Shown here one piece after another: positions 1-11,956 of a stretch of 64,000 bases of DNA. The DNA is from Lasiodiplodia sp. COLG20 (lineage: Eukaryota; Ascomycota; Dothideomycetes; Botryosphaeriales; Botryosphaeriaceae). The notes beneath the pieces are model-generated. The model searched no databases. It was not told the DNA's origin and saw only the letters and a list, made by a program, of their open reading frames with translations. A program made the translations under genes and the position numbers. The DNA is taken from positions 3,162,001-3,226,000 of the forward strand of contig VNWV01000002.1 of the NCBI GenBank assembly GCA_009801085.1. The letters run 5' to 3'. Numbering within the stretch: position 1 is the first letter of the stretch; each line of letters opens with the position of its first letter.

Positions 1-418
1 GGGTCGGAGAGATGGAGAGCAACAGTGTCAGACGGCGGCGTAAGGCTGTCTAGAACTTGTAGCAACAGTTCAGGCGGAAGCCTACATATCTTGGAGGAAG
101 ACATGGTCAGTTTTGGGGTGGTAAGTCGAGGCGAGGATGTCGTGCACGATAGCGACGCGATAAGCCTCGGGAGTGCGTGCGGGGCGGCAACCACTTTCGA
201 ACGCGGCGATCACGTCGTCATCGTCCTCCCACGCTCCCACACCGGTTCTTCTCAACCGGCCAAATCACTTGAAACGCGGCTGAATGCAATATGGGGCAGT
301 GGCATTTTGCTACTGCGCGACCCTTCTCAATCTCGCTGAGACCTCAACCGGGCCTTGATCTAAGATGAAAGCGTCACTTACAATCCTGACAGTTGTCTAC
401 GACTCGGAGCTTGAAATC
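1..418. other. Left window edge, no gene recognised
   Basis: No open frame here has recognisable protein features or splice structure. The stretch probably holds the 3' flank of the phosphotransferase-like gene that ends at 419. Confidence 0.4.
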
Positions 419-1535
419 TCACTCTAATAAACCCAACACCGGTGCCAGCAGTCCCTCCTTGGCAGCAGCCCAGTTTTCACCCCAACCAGTCTCAATGTAC
501 GTTTTCCCGAGCTTCACTAGGTCTCCCGTCTCCTCTTTCCCACACCATTCCACGACGGAAGGCCAAAACGCCACATGAACACCGAAATGGACGATCAACC
601 TCTTCACAAATTCTTCTTTCCCTTGATTCCCACCAACCTCCCCATTTTCCCTCGCCGCTCCCACATACGCCTCCAAGAAGGCCTGTAGAAGCCCCTTCCC
701 ACCACAAAATCGATCAAGCAAATACGCCTCAGCCGCGAATTGCGCAACATCAGTCGCTCCGATCCCACGGCGTGTCATTTCCCAGTCAACAATACTTAGC
801 GTCTGCGTCGACGTCTCTGACCTATCCGCCTCTTGTTCACGCACAAGCACATTGCCGGGCCAGAAGTCGCCATGGCATACGCAAACATTATCAGTCGCGA
901 GCTTGGATCCGAACTCCTCATCGACCGACCGGGCGTAGGCGGGATCAAGACCATGCTTCTCAAAAGCGGTCGCGAGGTTTGCGTAGGCATAGCGGTAGAT
1001 GCCCTTGGCGGTGACGTTATCGACATGGGAACGTAGGTTGCGCGTGCGGTAGTGCAGCTGTGCGAGCCAGACACCGAGCGCGGCGCCGATCGGGGGGATA
1101 GCCTCGGCAGGAGCGGTGGGGTACCATGCTTTAAGATTGAGTGGCCCAGCGTCGCCCATGATTAGGATGTGGGCGTCCGGGTCGGAGTGGTAGAGGGTTG
1201 GGAGGCGGACAGTTGGTGTAGTAGGTGCGAGTTGGGTGCTAGGAAGAGTTAGTAAGTAGTAAAGAAGCGACGATGGAGAGCACAGACGAGCTTAGCGTTT
1301 GTGGCAGGAGAGAGAGGGCGTTGGCTTCGAACACCATGCGGTCGACATTAAAGGGGATGTTGGGGTTATTTTTGACATATGGTTCGGCGTGCTTCACAAC
1401 CCGTACTTCTCCAGTGGGCAGCGTGAGGCGCCAGACGAAGTTCCCCGTGCCACCGGACAACTCCTCAACAGATGTGAACTCTATTCCTGCTGACGCAAGA
1501 TAGCTCTCTAGTTGGGATGTCGTCGTGAGACCCAT
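419..1535 (-). CDS. Aminoglycoside phosphotransferase (APH)-fold kinase-like protein
   Basis: Two exons, 1288-1535 and 419-1238, flank a 49-nt intron (1239-1287; donor GTCTGT, branch TTACTAAC, acceptor TAG) and give 355 residues. The N-lobe shows a GGTGNFVWRL glycine-rich strand and a Lys in VRVVKH. Around the splice junction lies HILIMGDAG, the hinge typical of this family. The catalytic loop is VCHGDFWPGNVLV (HGD-x4-N) and the metal-binding motif is LSIVDWEM. These are the Brenner motif and DxD-equivalent of APH/choline-kinase/methylthioribose-kinase enzymes, so ATP-dependent phosphorylation of a small molecule is likely; the substrate cannot be read from sequence. No signal peptide is seen, so it is probably cytosolic. 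The GTCTGT donor is unusual, but it is the one that keeps the frame. Confidence 0.8.
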
Positions 1536-2429
1536 TTTGCAAAAGCCTCAGGATCACTTTGGGAACTTGAGAAAAGCAGCCAACTGAAAGACTTGGTTAA
1601 ACAACGGGATTTAGAACTGAAAGGAAAATTAGACGTATTTGTTTATAACAGCAGAGCCTTTTTGAGAGCGCCCTGTAGCTGGTCTTTATACAAGGCCGCC
1701 TATATTAGCGCTTGCCGGATTGGGCAGGCGCGGTGAACTGCGGTAAGCCGCGGTAAGTTTGTGGAGAAACAGTGCCCGAATATGAGTCATTGGAATGTAC
1801 TACGAGTCCTTTAATGATGTGAAAGACGAGGAAGGGCATCTGGACTTGAATGCACGTCATGTATGTGAACAGATACATGCCCATACCTAGCCCGACTTCG
1901 TTGCGATAGCATGAAAAGACCTCGCAGAGCTGAACAGGGAGGAAACATAAGACGATACAGCAAGGTGCTTGCCAAGACGCGCCGTTGCGGGGCATTACAG
2001 CCATCCCACTACCGCTGCAACAGTTGTTGGTTTTTAGAGCCCTACCTTTCCTCGAAGCCCGTAAACATGAAGATCTGTCCAGTTCATCTCATGAGAAAAG
2101 CTTGCCACCTGGCCAGCAGACGCGCAGCTTTCGAGAAAGTCAAGTAGAGATTTGGCATGAAGTGTGTAGGTAGAGATGGCTGAAGCGGGACAGAGATGGC
2201 TGTATTGCCGCAGTTTTACCGAGTTGTAAGTAAACAGGCGGAATCGGTCAAGAGCTAGCTCCGCACTCTCGAGACGTCCAATGTGCTGATCAAGCAGAAA
2301 TCCCGTCTCCAATCGCTGTAAATTGCATGCGGTCGCTCAGTTCTCCCATTCGACACGCCAGCACACCACTGGGGACATTCTCAGTCTCCACGGACGCGCT
2401 CTGCAACCTACGCGTCACCACCGCCGGCC
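1536..2429. other. Intergenic, about 0.9 kb
   Basis: This stretch separates the divergently transcribed phosphotransferase-like gene and the Fta1 gene, so it should hold both promoters. Only short uninformative frames are present and no RNA gene or repeat was recognised. Confidence 0.4.
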
Positions 2430-3962
2430 ATGGCGGATCCCATTCCTAAATACCCGCTATACGACTCGACCTACACCGCATATCGTCTGTCGCCTCTCTA
2501 TCATGACGCAAACATACTGCTTGAAGAGACAACGCTCCGTATGCATGCGCGCCGGCTGCGCGACATCCTGCGTGGTGATATTCTCCGCGGCGTTGACGTC
2601 GGCGCCGGCAACGCGGACGGCGGTTCTGGCATGTTGGAGAGCTGCACATGGGATTTGATTGGGGATGAAGCATCATGGGAGAAACTACACCAGCAAGATG
2701 CAGAAGCACAGGAGGATGAACAGCCGGGCGACCTTACGGACGCACCGTCGCTTGATCCCTCAGAAGCACGAGGCGTGCATGTCGAGCTGCGGTACCAGAA
2801 GGCCCACTACACCGCGCTGTTACTGCGTGATCCAGGAGACGAGAGCGTTCCAGCGCCAGAAGGCTTCACGGCGCTGCCGCTCCTCCTTGTGCGCATGCCC
2901 GCCGCGCTCCGTGACAGTTTCACGTCCTACATCGCCTCCACCTTCGACGCGCGCGTCGCTCCCATGAAGCTGCGCTCCCGCTTCCTCTCCGCATCGCTCG
3001 AGACCATTCTCTCCCACCTCGACGCCACAGCCAGCACCAGCTTCTCCTCCGCCTCGCCCCTCCCATCCATCCTCTCTCGCCTCCAACTCCAACTCTCCTT
3101 CCCCACCGCCTGCCCAACCGCCGCCCTGCGCGCGCTCGACATAACCCTTTCCCGGAACGACATCCCAGAACTGCTCCGCCGCGGCACCGCCCTCCTCCCC
3201 ACCAACACCAACAACAACAACATCACCGGCCCCTTCACAGCCGCGCTCTCGCACTACCTGCACACCCACCTCGCCCTCGACCTCGCCCACCCGGGCGTCC
3301 ACATCTCCAAGATCGCCTTGCCCCCGCTCCTCGCCCTCTCCGCCGACGGCCGCCTCAAGCTCTTCTCTCCACACACAGCTGCGACCGCCGCACCAGCAGA
3401 CTCAACCGCCGCCATCTCGGTCGCCGCGCTCAAGCGCGTCGTCGACGCCTTCTACAAAGCACTACTGCAGGCAGCGCGCGCGGCGCCAGTTGCCGAGGGC
3501 GTCGGCGGCGGAGAAGAGACGGTGGTGCTGGCGTTCAGGAAGGGGAAAGGCAAGGAGAAGGAGAAGGAAAAGGAGAAGCAGAAGCAACCCGAAAAGGCGA
3601 CGACGACGACCAAAACAACGGCGAAATCATCGTCGTCGTCCAAAAAGGGCAAGAAGCGCGCTCTGGGCGAGGGAGACGCGAACGCCGTCGGCGGCGGCGG
3701 CGGGCGGGGGAGAAGAAAGGCCGAGGCATCTCCGGGGAAAAAGCGGAGACGGCAGCAGCAGCAGCAGCAACAGCCGGGCCGGGTTAGTGGGGACGCCCGG
3801 GAAGAAGTGGATGGAGAGGTTGGAGATGAAGAGGAGGAGATGGTCGGCGGTTCGTCATCGCAACGCCAGAAGACTACTGCCAGCTCGCGTGGTGGGAGCT
3901 TGAGCGTACCCCAGGAACCGCCGCCGCCGTATGAACTGCATGATCCGGCGATTGTGCGATGA
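2430..3962 (+). CDS. fta1: Kinetochore Sim4 complex subunit Fta1 (CENP-L-like)
   Basis: Single exon, 510 residues. The N-terminus (YPLYDSTYTAYRLSPLYH, then TTLRMHARRLRDILRGDILRG) matches what I know of the fungal Fta1/Sim4 family. Within residues 110-200 come VELRYQKAHYTALLLRD and LPLLLVRMPAALRDSF, also typical. Fta1 is the fungal CENP-L partner of Mis15/CENP-N in the constitutive centromere-associated network, so the protein should sit at centromeric chromatin. From about residue 370 the sequence becomes a low-complexity basic tail: KEKEKEK-type runs, SSSSKKGKKR, GGGGGRGRRK, and a seven-Gln run coded by CAG/CAA repeats. That tail is probably disordered and may bind DNA. The start ATG follows GCC and no intron signals interrupt the frame. 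Assignment is from motif memory. Confidence 0.78.
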   Translation: MADPIPKYPLYDSTYTAYRLSPLYHDANILLEETTLRMHARRLRDILRGDILRGVDVGAGNADGGSGMLESCTWDLIGDEASWEKLHQQDAEAQEDEQPGDLTDAPSLDPSEARGVHVELRYQKAHYTALLLRDPGDESVPAPEGFTALPLLLVRMPAALRDSFTSYIASTFDARVAPMKLRSRFLSASLETILSHLDATASTSFSSASPLPSILSRLQLQLSFPTACPTAALRALDITLSRNDIPELLRRGTALLPTNTNNNNITGPFTAALSHYLHTHLALDLAHPGVHISKIALPPLLALSADGRLKLFSPHTAATAAPADSTAAISVAALKRVVDAFYKALLQAARAAPVAEGVGGGEETVVLAFRKGKGKEKEKEKEKQKQPEKATTTTKTTAKSSSSSKKGKKRALGEGDANAVGGGGGRGRRKAEASPGKKRRRQQQQQQQPGRVSGDAREEVDGEVGDEEEEMVGGSSSQRQKTTASSRGGSLSVPQEPPPPYELHDPAIVR

Positions 3963-4532
3963 GCATTTCCAACGGACGGCTGTGATGGAGTTGCTTTGTA
4001 CGAAAAGAGACGGAGTTTACGGTCATCAAATTCACCAGACCAATTTGTTTCGCGGCTTACGGATTAGTGCACATTGGGATGAGGCGTCGGCTATGGCGGA
4101 GGTCGGGACGGGACCTCGGTGTTTGCTTGGTCCCGAAGTCGGGCTTATCTGATTGTTTTGATATACCCTGTACGGCAATTTGTATTTTCTTTTTTTTTTC
4201 TGATGTTCGGAAGCGACCCGACTTTTTCCATGACTTCCTCGGGTTTACCCGCAACGGACAGAGCGTGGGCGTTTCGCTTGACAATAGTGCGGCACAGGAT
4301 GACGAATGATGCCCAACGGCAGTCCTTCTATATGCCTTCCAATGCTCCTCCCGTCTACTTCCACAGGGTTATAGATACAGCCGCAACAAAAGTTACATGA
4401 TCACAAGTGAGACCCCACACGCGCTCGAATCCAGCCACAGATGCAACATCCTCTAATGCTTTGATTGTTTGAATGGAAAAAGGGAGCCCCCCAAAATTTT
4501 GTTTATAAAATTTCCAAGACCTCAGTGCTACC
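3963..4532. other. Convergent intergenic region
   Basis: This is the 3' flank of both the Fta1 gene (plus) and the IDH2 gene (minus). It contains a T-rich run near 4190-4200 and no supported gene. Confidence 0.4.
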
Positions 4533-5908
4533 TTACAAAGCCTTGATGACGGCGTCGGCGTACTCGTGGGTCTTGGCGGAACCGCCAAGGTCGCCGGTTA
4601 TCGTCTACAGAGATAGCAGTTAGCCGACGCCGCTTTGCGGGCTCGTGACCCAATGAGGACAGGGATCTGCGTGGGGTGAAAATGGGGTGGATTGCGGGAT
4701 GCGACATACCTTGCCCTCGGCGAGAACCTTGAAAATGGCGCTCTGGATCTGGTTGGCCTGCTCGTGGAGACCCATGTGCTGAAGCATCATAATCGAGGAC
4801 AGGAGCAGAGCGGTGGGGTTGGCCAGGGCCTTGCCGGCGATATCGGGAGCGGAGCCGTGCACGGCCTCGAAGATGGAGCACTCGTCACCAATGTTACCGG
4901 AGGGAGTAAGACCAAGACCACCAATCAGACCGGCGCACATGTCGGACAGAATGTCACCATAAAGGTTGGGCATAACCAGGACCTTGTCGTTGTACGGCAG
5001 AGGGTCGGTGACCATCTTCAGGCAGGTGTTGTCGAGAAGCTCAGCGTCAAACTCAATGTCGGGGAACTCCTTGGAGAGCTCGCGGGCGGTGTTCAGGAAG
5101 AGACCGTCGGACATCTTCATGATGGTAGCCTTGTGGACGGCGCGGACCTTGTTGCGGCCAACCTCCTGGGCGTACTGGAAGGCGTAGCGCAGGACACGCT
5201 CAGAGGCCTCGCGGGTGATGAGCTTGATGCTCTGGACGACGCCATCGACGACGACGTGCTCAATGCCGGAGTACTCGCCCTCGGTGTTCTCACGGATCAA
5301 GACGGTGTCAACGTTGTCGTAGGGAGTCTTGTAGCCAGCAATGGACTTGCAGGGACGGACGTTGGCAAAGAGGTTGAAGGTACGGCGGAGAGTCAGGTTG
5401 AGAGAGACGTGGCCCTTGCCGACGGGAGTCTGCATGCATGGTGGTTAGGCGGGACTGGGGGAGGCTGTCGGGTAGAGTTTGCGAGATTGCGTACGGCGAG
5501 AGGACCCTTGAGGGCGACCTTGTTGCGGTTGACGCTGTCAATGGCCTCCTGGGGGATGGTAGTCTTGCCGTCGACAAGACGGGGAGTGACGTCGACGCTC
5601 TCCCACTTGATGGGAACCTGGTGTTGCTGTCAATGCGCATGCTCGGCGGGAGGCGGGCGAGTGGACGAGCGTACGTTGGCGGCCGAGTAGATGTCCTTGA
5701 CCGACTGAGAGATCTCGGGGCCGATACCATCACCCTCGATCAGGGTGACGGTGTACTTGCCGTCGTTGCCCTTCTGGCCGGTGAACTTGGCCACACGGTC
5801 TCCGCCGGCGGCAGAGTAGGACCTCGCAACGGCGGGCGCCCAGCGCGGCGCGGGACGGGCCTGGCGCAGGCATTGCCTGGCGGGGGCGGCGAAGCGAGTG
5901 GCCAGCAT
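4533..5908 (-). CDS. IDH2: Isocitrate dehydrogenase [NAD] subunit 2, mitochondrial
   Basis: Four exons (5675-5908, 5495-5617, 4710-5429, 4533-4604) with introns of 57, 65 and 105 nt give 382 residues, close to yeast Idh2. The enzyme oxidatively decarboxylates isocitrate to 2-oxoglutarate with NAD in the TCA cycle. The first 30 residues are Arg/Ala-rich without acids and end in RSYS, a mitochondrial presequence. [14 protein letters not shown] opens the mature enzyme. [33 protein letters not shown] and NLYGDILSD are the substrate and metal-binding motifs of the isocitrate/isopropylmalate dehydrogenase fold. The run [18 protein letters not shown] is characteristic of the catalytic subunit rather than Idh1. 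The tail ends in [11 protein letters not shown]. It is divergent from Sec5, with 337 bp between the start codons. The partner IDH1 is not in the window. Confidence 0.96.
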
Positions 5909-6245
5909 GGTGGACGCGTGGGTGAGCGGAGAGGCGATGGGCGGGAGTGCGTGTGGGTGCAGCGGGACGCTGGTGTTGACGAAGGAAGCTTTGCTGCTCT
6001 GCTTTCAGCGCGCAATTAGTTCATCCGCCAAGGCGCAAACCGGGTGCAGCAGGGAAATGCTTCGGGTCGGCTTCGCGCGCGGCACTCTCTTCACCGCCCG
6101 GCACGTGCACGCCCGCGTTACGCTGTGGCTCCCTCCACGGAGCTAACGTAGCCGCAACTGGCAGCAGCTAGGTTGCCCTGCCGCCCGACAAAGAGCCTCC
6201 ACCAAGCCAAGCTCTCTCTCCACTCCCCAACCCCGCCACTGCGCA

Positions 6246-9200
6246 ATGGCCGCAGACATGGAGCGCCAGCTCCTCGAGCACTACAACCTCAAGACGCTCT
6301 ACCCCTCCGAGTGGCCCACCGAGAAAGACGAAGCAGAGGATTCCGATGACGAACCCCAGCCAAACCGGCAGTCTGCCGCCATCCAGCGCAGGCGCTCCCG
6401 CTATTCCGTGCTCGAGCGATCCGGCATCCGTAGCAGCGTGCCTGGCACCGAGAAGACGAAGGAAGGCGTCGACACGCTCGTGCAAAAAGACGAGGCCGAT
6501 CCCCTGGGCAATGCCTCTAGCGTCGTCAACGTCTTACGGCAGAGGGGGCTGCCTGTGGAAGATGACCTGAAGCTCCGTGTGTACTGACATGAACCTTCTC
6601 CCCTACAAGCTGTCTGACCGCAGTGCAGGCAATCGCTTTCTGCTGTCTTCCACCACCTTCAACCCCGGCCTGTTCCTGTCGCAGGTTCACAGCGATGCCT
6701 CCACCGAGTCGCTCCTTCAAGGTCTGGATTTTCTGTCGCGCTCCATCGAGAAAAAATCCGCCTCCCTCAAGGTCCTCGTAGAATCCAACTTTGAGCGCTT
6801 CGTCCGCGCCAAGACAACCATCGACAATGTGTACATGGAGATGCGCGACCAGGGTCGAGATCCCCAGCAGCCGCAGGGTCACGCTCGCACGGGCTCCCGC
6901 CAGTTTAGCGGTCGCCAAAGCGGCCACTACCGTAGAGCCAGTCAGGCACTTGTCGCTCCAGGACAGGTGCCTGTCGGGGACAAGAGGAAAACGGCTTTGA
7001 CAAAAGAGTGCGAATATGGTGTCCAGGGTATCAAGACCCCTCTTTTGGAAGTCGCCGTTAAGGCCGAGGAAATATGGGGCCCCGCCCTGGGTGGTCGTGA
7101 GCGTGGAGAAATGCTGAAGTCAATCCTATCGTCGGTTGAGAAGCACCGGAATCTGTTCGAGATTGGAGCATCGATTCAGGACTGCATTAAAAGAAGGGAC
7201 TACGACATGCTTCCTGAGGAGTATGGAAAGGCGCGTAAATACGCAAACGAGGCCAAGAGGATTGTGGAGAACGCCACGGACAACCGCGCCCCCCTCACGG
7301 ATCCGCAGATCCATCAGGTCATTGTGACGGCTCGCATGTGGACCGACGTTGAAGAGCAGATTGCAATGTTCAAGCGTGATGTCTGGAAGAGATTGGCTGG
7401 AACGCATTTCACGAAGCAGTTGCCGGCTGAGGACGAGAAGCCAGAGCAGCATATGACCCTCATCAAGGTGCTCTTGGAACTGGGCGTTGAGGACAATCCG
7501 ATCTGGGTCTGGCTCCTCAGCCGCTATGACTTCCTGAAGTCCAAGATTATCGCTACTCTGGAACGTTCAAAGGTTGAAATAGAAATATTGCGCCGCCGTC
7601 TTGGAAATGGGGAGAGGCCGACTCCACGACAAATTGCCACGCATTTGCGAGCTGCCGAAACCCTGGACAAGCCCAACCAGGCCGCGAAGATTGATTCGCC
7701 GAAAGTCATCGATTTTTGGGAGTACGAGTTTCAATCGCTCAATGCGCTTCTTTCGCCTCAGGGTGGCGTACTGGCAGAGGTTGTTGAATATTGGGAGACT
7801 GCACAGTCATTTATTGACGGCAAGGCTCAACGAACTTTGCCTGTTGGCCCCGAAGGCAAGAGTAAAGCGCATCACCGCCTGTCGTCGTCCGGTGTCATGG
7901 ATCTGCAAAGCGGTGCGAAGGAGCTTGTAAATCTGATCAGAGAAGGCGTACAGTCCTTCTTCACTGATCCTCCCACTGAGGACATTTCCCTGCTTTATTC
8001 TCCTATCCCGGATACACCGAGGACTCCTATGCCTGGTCCATTGACGCCGGGTCTGGATGCAAGGTTCAAGATCGATGGCAGCAAACCCCCGCCGTCCCCT
8101 AAGACTGGCGCCGGGTGGGAAAAATACGCATTCTGGGCGCCTTATTCCAATTCGCTGAGCGGCGTCCAATACCTGAGCAAGATATTGATCCTGGTTGGCT
8201 CTGCCGCAAGTGAAATCGCGGCTCTGCGGATCACGCGTGGTGACCGTACAAACGATGAGCTAAAACTCTTCGTCGGCACGGTCCGCGAACGCTGTGTGCA
8301 AGCTGTCTGTGGTGCCTGGGGAGAGGACGCAGATTATGCCAAGTTGCTTGAGGACTGGACGCGCTGGTCTGACAACAAGTATCTAACCCATATGCCTTTC
8401 CGGTTTGTGGGCTTGGACAACGCTCTTCTGGCTACTGTGCAGAAGATGCTATACTTGTCCGAGGCCATGACCAGATCCAGCGCTGGAGATGTTGTGATAC
8501 CTCCTTCAAGCAAGCTTCTGGCCATGGTTCGGAGTCAATTCGTAACCAGCATCTACAAAGTTCTTCAGGGCATGGTGGAGAACGTGGAGCGCCCGAAGAA
8601 TTTGGACAACACCGGATGGGAGGATGATGTCGATGGCCTTACCCTACCACTGCGCACATTGACAACTCGTGATCTTAGCTCGAATGCCGTCGACGCATCG
8701 AGCAAGGTAAGAATTCTTCATATCAATAATATCAAGCACAGCGGCTAACTAATTACAGAGCATCCGTATCCTTCTTACCCTGTCCAACCTTCAGGCCTTG
8801 CGTACCGATCTTATCCCTCAACTGATCGCACAGTACGAACAGCATTTCTCAGTGAAGCTCGAAGAAGGCGCAAAGATCGACGACGCCCTCTCTCAGATCT
8901 ACGCCCGCCTTTTCCAGTCGTACACTTCACCCATCAGCAACAAGCTCGCCGCCGTCATCAAAGCCGGAATCACTGCACCCGAGTGGGAGCCCGATACCGA
9001 CCGGCCCGGCGACGCGCGTGCGTACGTGTACGACGTCTTGCTCGAGCTCGTCGTGGTGCACACGCAAGTGTCGACGACGGCGGCGCCGCTCACCAGCCAG
9101 ATTCTCAAGTACCTCCTCGAGCAGGTCAGCAAGCACCTCATCGAGAGCTTCAAGGCTCGGCCGCGCTACACGCTCGCGGCGCTCATGCAGGCGACGCTCG

Positions 9201-9504
9201 ACGTCGAGTTCTTGGCTCAGACGCTCGGCAACTACACGACGGACAAGGCGAGCGAGATCCAGAGCGCCATCTACCTGGCCTTGGACGAGCGCACGGATAA
9301 TGATGCAAGGGTGAAGCTGCAGACGGAGTTGGGTGAGCTCAGAGTGATTCTGAAGAAGCTCAGAGAGGCGACGAAGAGTGAATTGTGAGTACCCCGATGA
9401 CCTACGCCGTATTTTTTTAAACTGCTTGCTAACCATGGGCGTTTTTCAGTGCTTGTTTCAAGCGGGCTAGAGGCCATACCAAGAGTGAACGGCCAGCTTC
9501 TTAG
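6246..9504 (+). CDS. SEC5: Exocyst complex component Sec5
   Basis: Four exons (6246-6576, 6629-8706, 8759-9384, 9450-9504) with introns of 52, 52 and 65 nt give 1029 residues. Sec5 is part of the exocyst, the complex that tethers Golgi-derived secretory vesicles to the plasma membrane at hyphal tips and septa. The N-terminal 110 residues are acidic/basic and variable (HYNLKTLYPSEWP). The conserved Sec5 domain follows with NPGLFLSQVHSDAS, the helix LLQGLDFLSRSIEKKSASLK and FVRAKTTIDNVYMEM. The rest is long helical-bundle sequence with no membrane segment. The last exon is only 55 nt; it replaces an apparent stop (TGA at 9386-9388, inside the GTGAGT donor region) and gives a tail beginning FACFKRAR. 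The start ATG is the first in frame, shortly after IDH2's divergent promoter. Confidence 0.9.
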
Positions 9505-9938
9505 GCTGAGGTGTTCTTAGACGGTGAGGTGGGAAGATAGAAAGAGTGTGAAAGCATGGCGTTGTTGGTGAGGTGTTGTACGTGCAAGCTACTGTAGATT
9601 CTTGTAAATAGTCAATACCCCCTTTTCTGCGGTGGATGAACTGAAATTGCTCTTCAGGACCCGTGAATGTCAAGGCTCGGTAGTATACGTCGTCCGGGAG
9701 AGGATGTCTTTTTGTCTAGCCTGTATTTCGTCCTCTGATGCGTCAAAATACCACGAATGACATAGACAATCTATGAGAGGCCAGTCACATTTCACTTCAA
9801 GAAGCTAACAAAACAGAGTAAAACAATTTTGGTAATTTTTGGTCTCCGAGATAACTCGATCAGTTTGATAAAAACTGTGGTATCGTGGCTTTATTCCCTT
9901 CAGACGTCGTCCACTTTCCCACAAACAGACTCGATACA
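9505..9938. other. Convergent intergenic region
   Basis: This is the 3' flank of Sec5 and of the MFS transporter gene. AT-richer sequence lies near 9800-9880. No gene is seen. Confidence 0.4.
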
Positions 9939-11550
9939 CTAAAGGACGTAGCGAAACATGACATTCTCCCCGTCGGTCACGTTCTCGAAGCCCTGCACCT
10001 TACTCTCCTCCTCCATCGCCTTAATCTCCTCCTCGCTCTTGCCCTCCAACATGCGATCCCTGCGAGCGTTCTCGCGCACGTACAGCCAGCGCAGCAGCAA
10101 ATTCATAGCCAAGTTCAGACAAAACCCGCACAGCATAGCGACGATCCCACCACGGTACTCCGGCGCCTCCGCGGACTTGAAGAACTGCGGGCCGGCGATC
10201 TGGCCGACGCAGTAGCAGACGAAGACCCAGCCGCTGGCGGCGGCGCGCTTGGTGCCTCCAGCAACATTGGTCGACAGCAGGCCGAGCAACACCAGAAACC
10301 CGACGGGATAAGTTCCTAGCAGCCACAGGCCGACCAGGCGGCCCCAGCGGGCGGACTCGGGCAGCTGGTTGATCAGGCAGGTGCCGGCGATGGGCGGGAG
10401 CATGGCGAGGGTGGCGACGTAGAGGCGGGCGCCGCGCAGGCGGGCGGAGAAGAGGCCGGCGGAGAGCTGGGCGACGGTCTGCACGGCGGCGAGGGGCATG
10501 TTCATGAGGGTTGTTTGGAGGGGCGTGAAGCCGAAGCCTTGGATGATGAGGGAGCCGAAGGCGAGGCCGCCGGACGCGAGGGCGTTGACGAAGGAGATGA
10601 GGCCGAGGAGGATGATTTTGGGGTCCGTGGCGGCCTCGACGACTTGCGGGAAGGAGAAGGTGCGCGATTTGGTGCCGGTTTTGTTGTCGACGACGCGCTG
10701 CACGGCGGCGACGCGCTCGTCGGGCGTCAGCCAGCGCGTCGTCGCGGGCGAGTCGGGGACCACGAGGATGAAGAGGATGCCCCAGAGGATGGTGGCGGCG
10801 CCGAGGATGAGGAAGATGTACTGCCACGGCGCGAGCGAACCGTGGGTGATGTGCCCGATGCCGAAGGCGATGAGGCCGCCGAGAAGTGAGCCGACGCCTA
10901 GGAAGGAGATCCAGAGGGCGGAGCGGGCGGCTTGCTCTTGGCGCGTCCACCAGATGCCCGTGATGGCGACGAAGCCTGGCGAGATGGTGGCTTCGGTCAC
11001 GCCGAGGAAGAAACGCACCGTGGCGAGGCCGGCGAAGGAGGAGCAGAGGGCAGTCAGCATAAGGATGGCGGCCCAGAGGATGATGTTGGCTCCGAGGAAC
11101 TTGGCGACGGGGAAGCGCTGGATGATGGCCACGCCGGGGTATTCGGCGATGAGGTAGCCTATGGACGGTCAGTACTTGAGGTATAGCAGGCTTCATTATG
11201 GTAGACTCACCAAAGTAGAAAATGCTGCTGGCCCAAGAGTAGTCCTGGCCTTTGAGGTTGTTGTCGGTGATGATTCCATAGACGGACGAGTAGCCCAGCG
11301 ACGTCTTGTCGATGAATTGCAGGGCGTAGGTGATGCACAAGAATGGCAGGATATACATGTCAATCTTGCGCAGCACTCTTTTGGATAGCTCTGGGTCAAG
11401 CGGGCCGCTTGTCAGCGCTTTGGCAGCCAAGTCGCCGGCTTCATCATCGATACGCAGGCGCGACTTTTCCTCGACCACGCTCTCGTCAACATCGCCGTTC
11501 TTCTCGCGTGTGGCATCATTCGAGACGGCGAGGTCGTCTTTTTCGGCCAT
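9939..11550 (-). CDS. MFS transporter, allantoate permease (Dal5/ACS) type
   Basis: Two exons (11211-11550, 9939-11158) and a 52-nt intron give 519 residues. The N-terminal 70 residues are hydrophilic, then about 12 hydrophobic helices follow. The first is ILPFLCITYALQFIDKTSLGYSSVYGI, the signature of the anion:cation symporter branch that contains allantoate, nicotinate and pantothenate permeases. GVTEATISPGFVAITGIWW and RSALWISFLGVGSLLGG are the conserved helix 4-5 region, and WRF-like GSLAPWQYIFLILG closes the first half. It should be a proton-coupled importer of an organic anion at the plasma membrane; the exact substrate is unknown. It is divergent from an M20 amidohydrolase with 406 bp between starts, which suggests co-regulated uptake and hydrolysis. 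I chose ATG at 11550 because the upstream extension is compositionally non-coding. Confidence 0.88.
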
Positions 11551-11956
11551 TTTTACTCCAGGTTGTGGAATTGCCGATAGGGAAGCACTCGCGAGCTGCG
11601 GCGAATCGAGCCATGGCGGCGGCGTATATGTAGTAGGCGCCGTCCGCTGATAAGATGCCGGCCGGCAGTATAACCAAGCGCAGTTGATCCGCTCCGATTG
11701 CCGCACGGTTTATCTTTCTGGCTGGCTACATCCGGCATGTGGTAGTTCGGGCCGGAGCGCGGATTCAACCGTGTGGTGCCGTCTACAATCGAAAAGTGGG
11801 GGGGATGTTTGGTAGAGCTGAGCGCGAGTACTAGTGATGCGGACCGCGCCATGTCACGGCAAGCGAGTCGGCATCTCTTCCAACCACAACCTCCATCCTC
11901 CCGTTTCTTCTCCAAACATTATTTCCTTTGACAAAATTCCAATCAATCATTTGACG

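Noticed and set aside
4692..5690. Long open frame on the plus strand opposite IDH2
   Set aside because: It is the antisense shadow of a codon-biased conserved gene and ignores IDH2's introns. No family motif is present.
10021..11706. Unspliced 561-codon reading of the MFS gene
   Set aside because: Past the 52-nt intron it runs out of frame into His/Arg/Pro-rich sequence. The spliced frame restores transporter helices.
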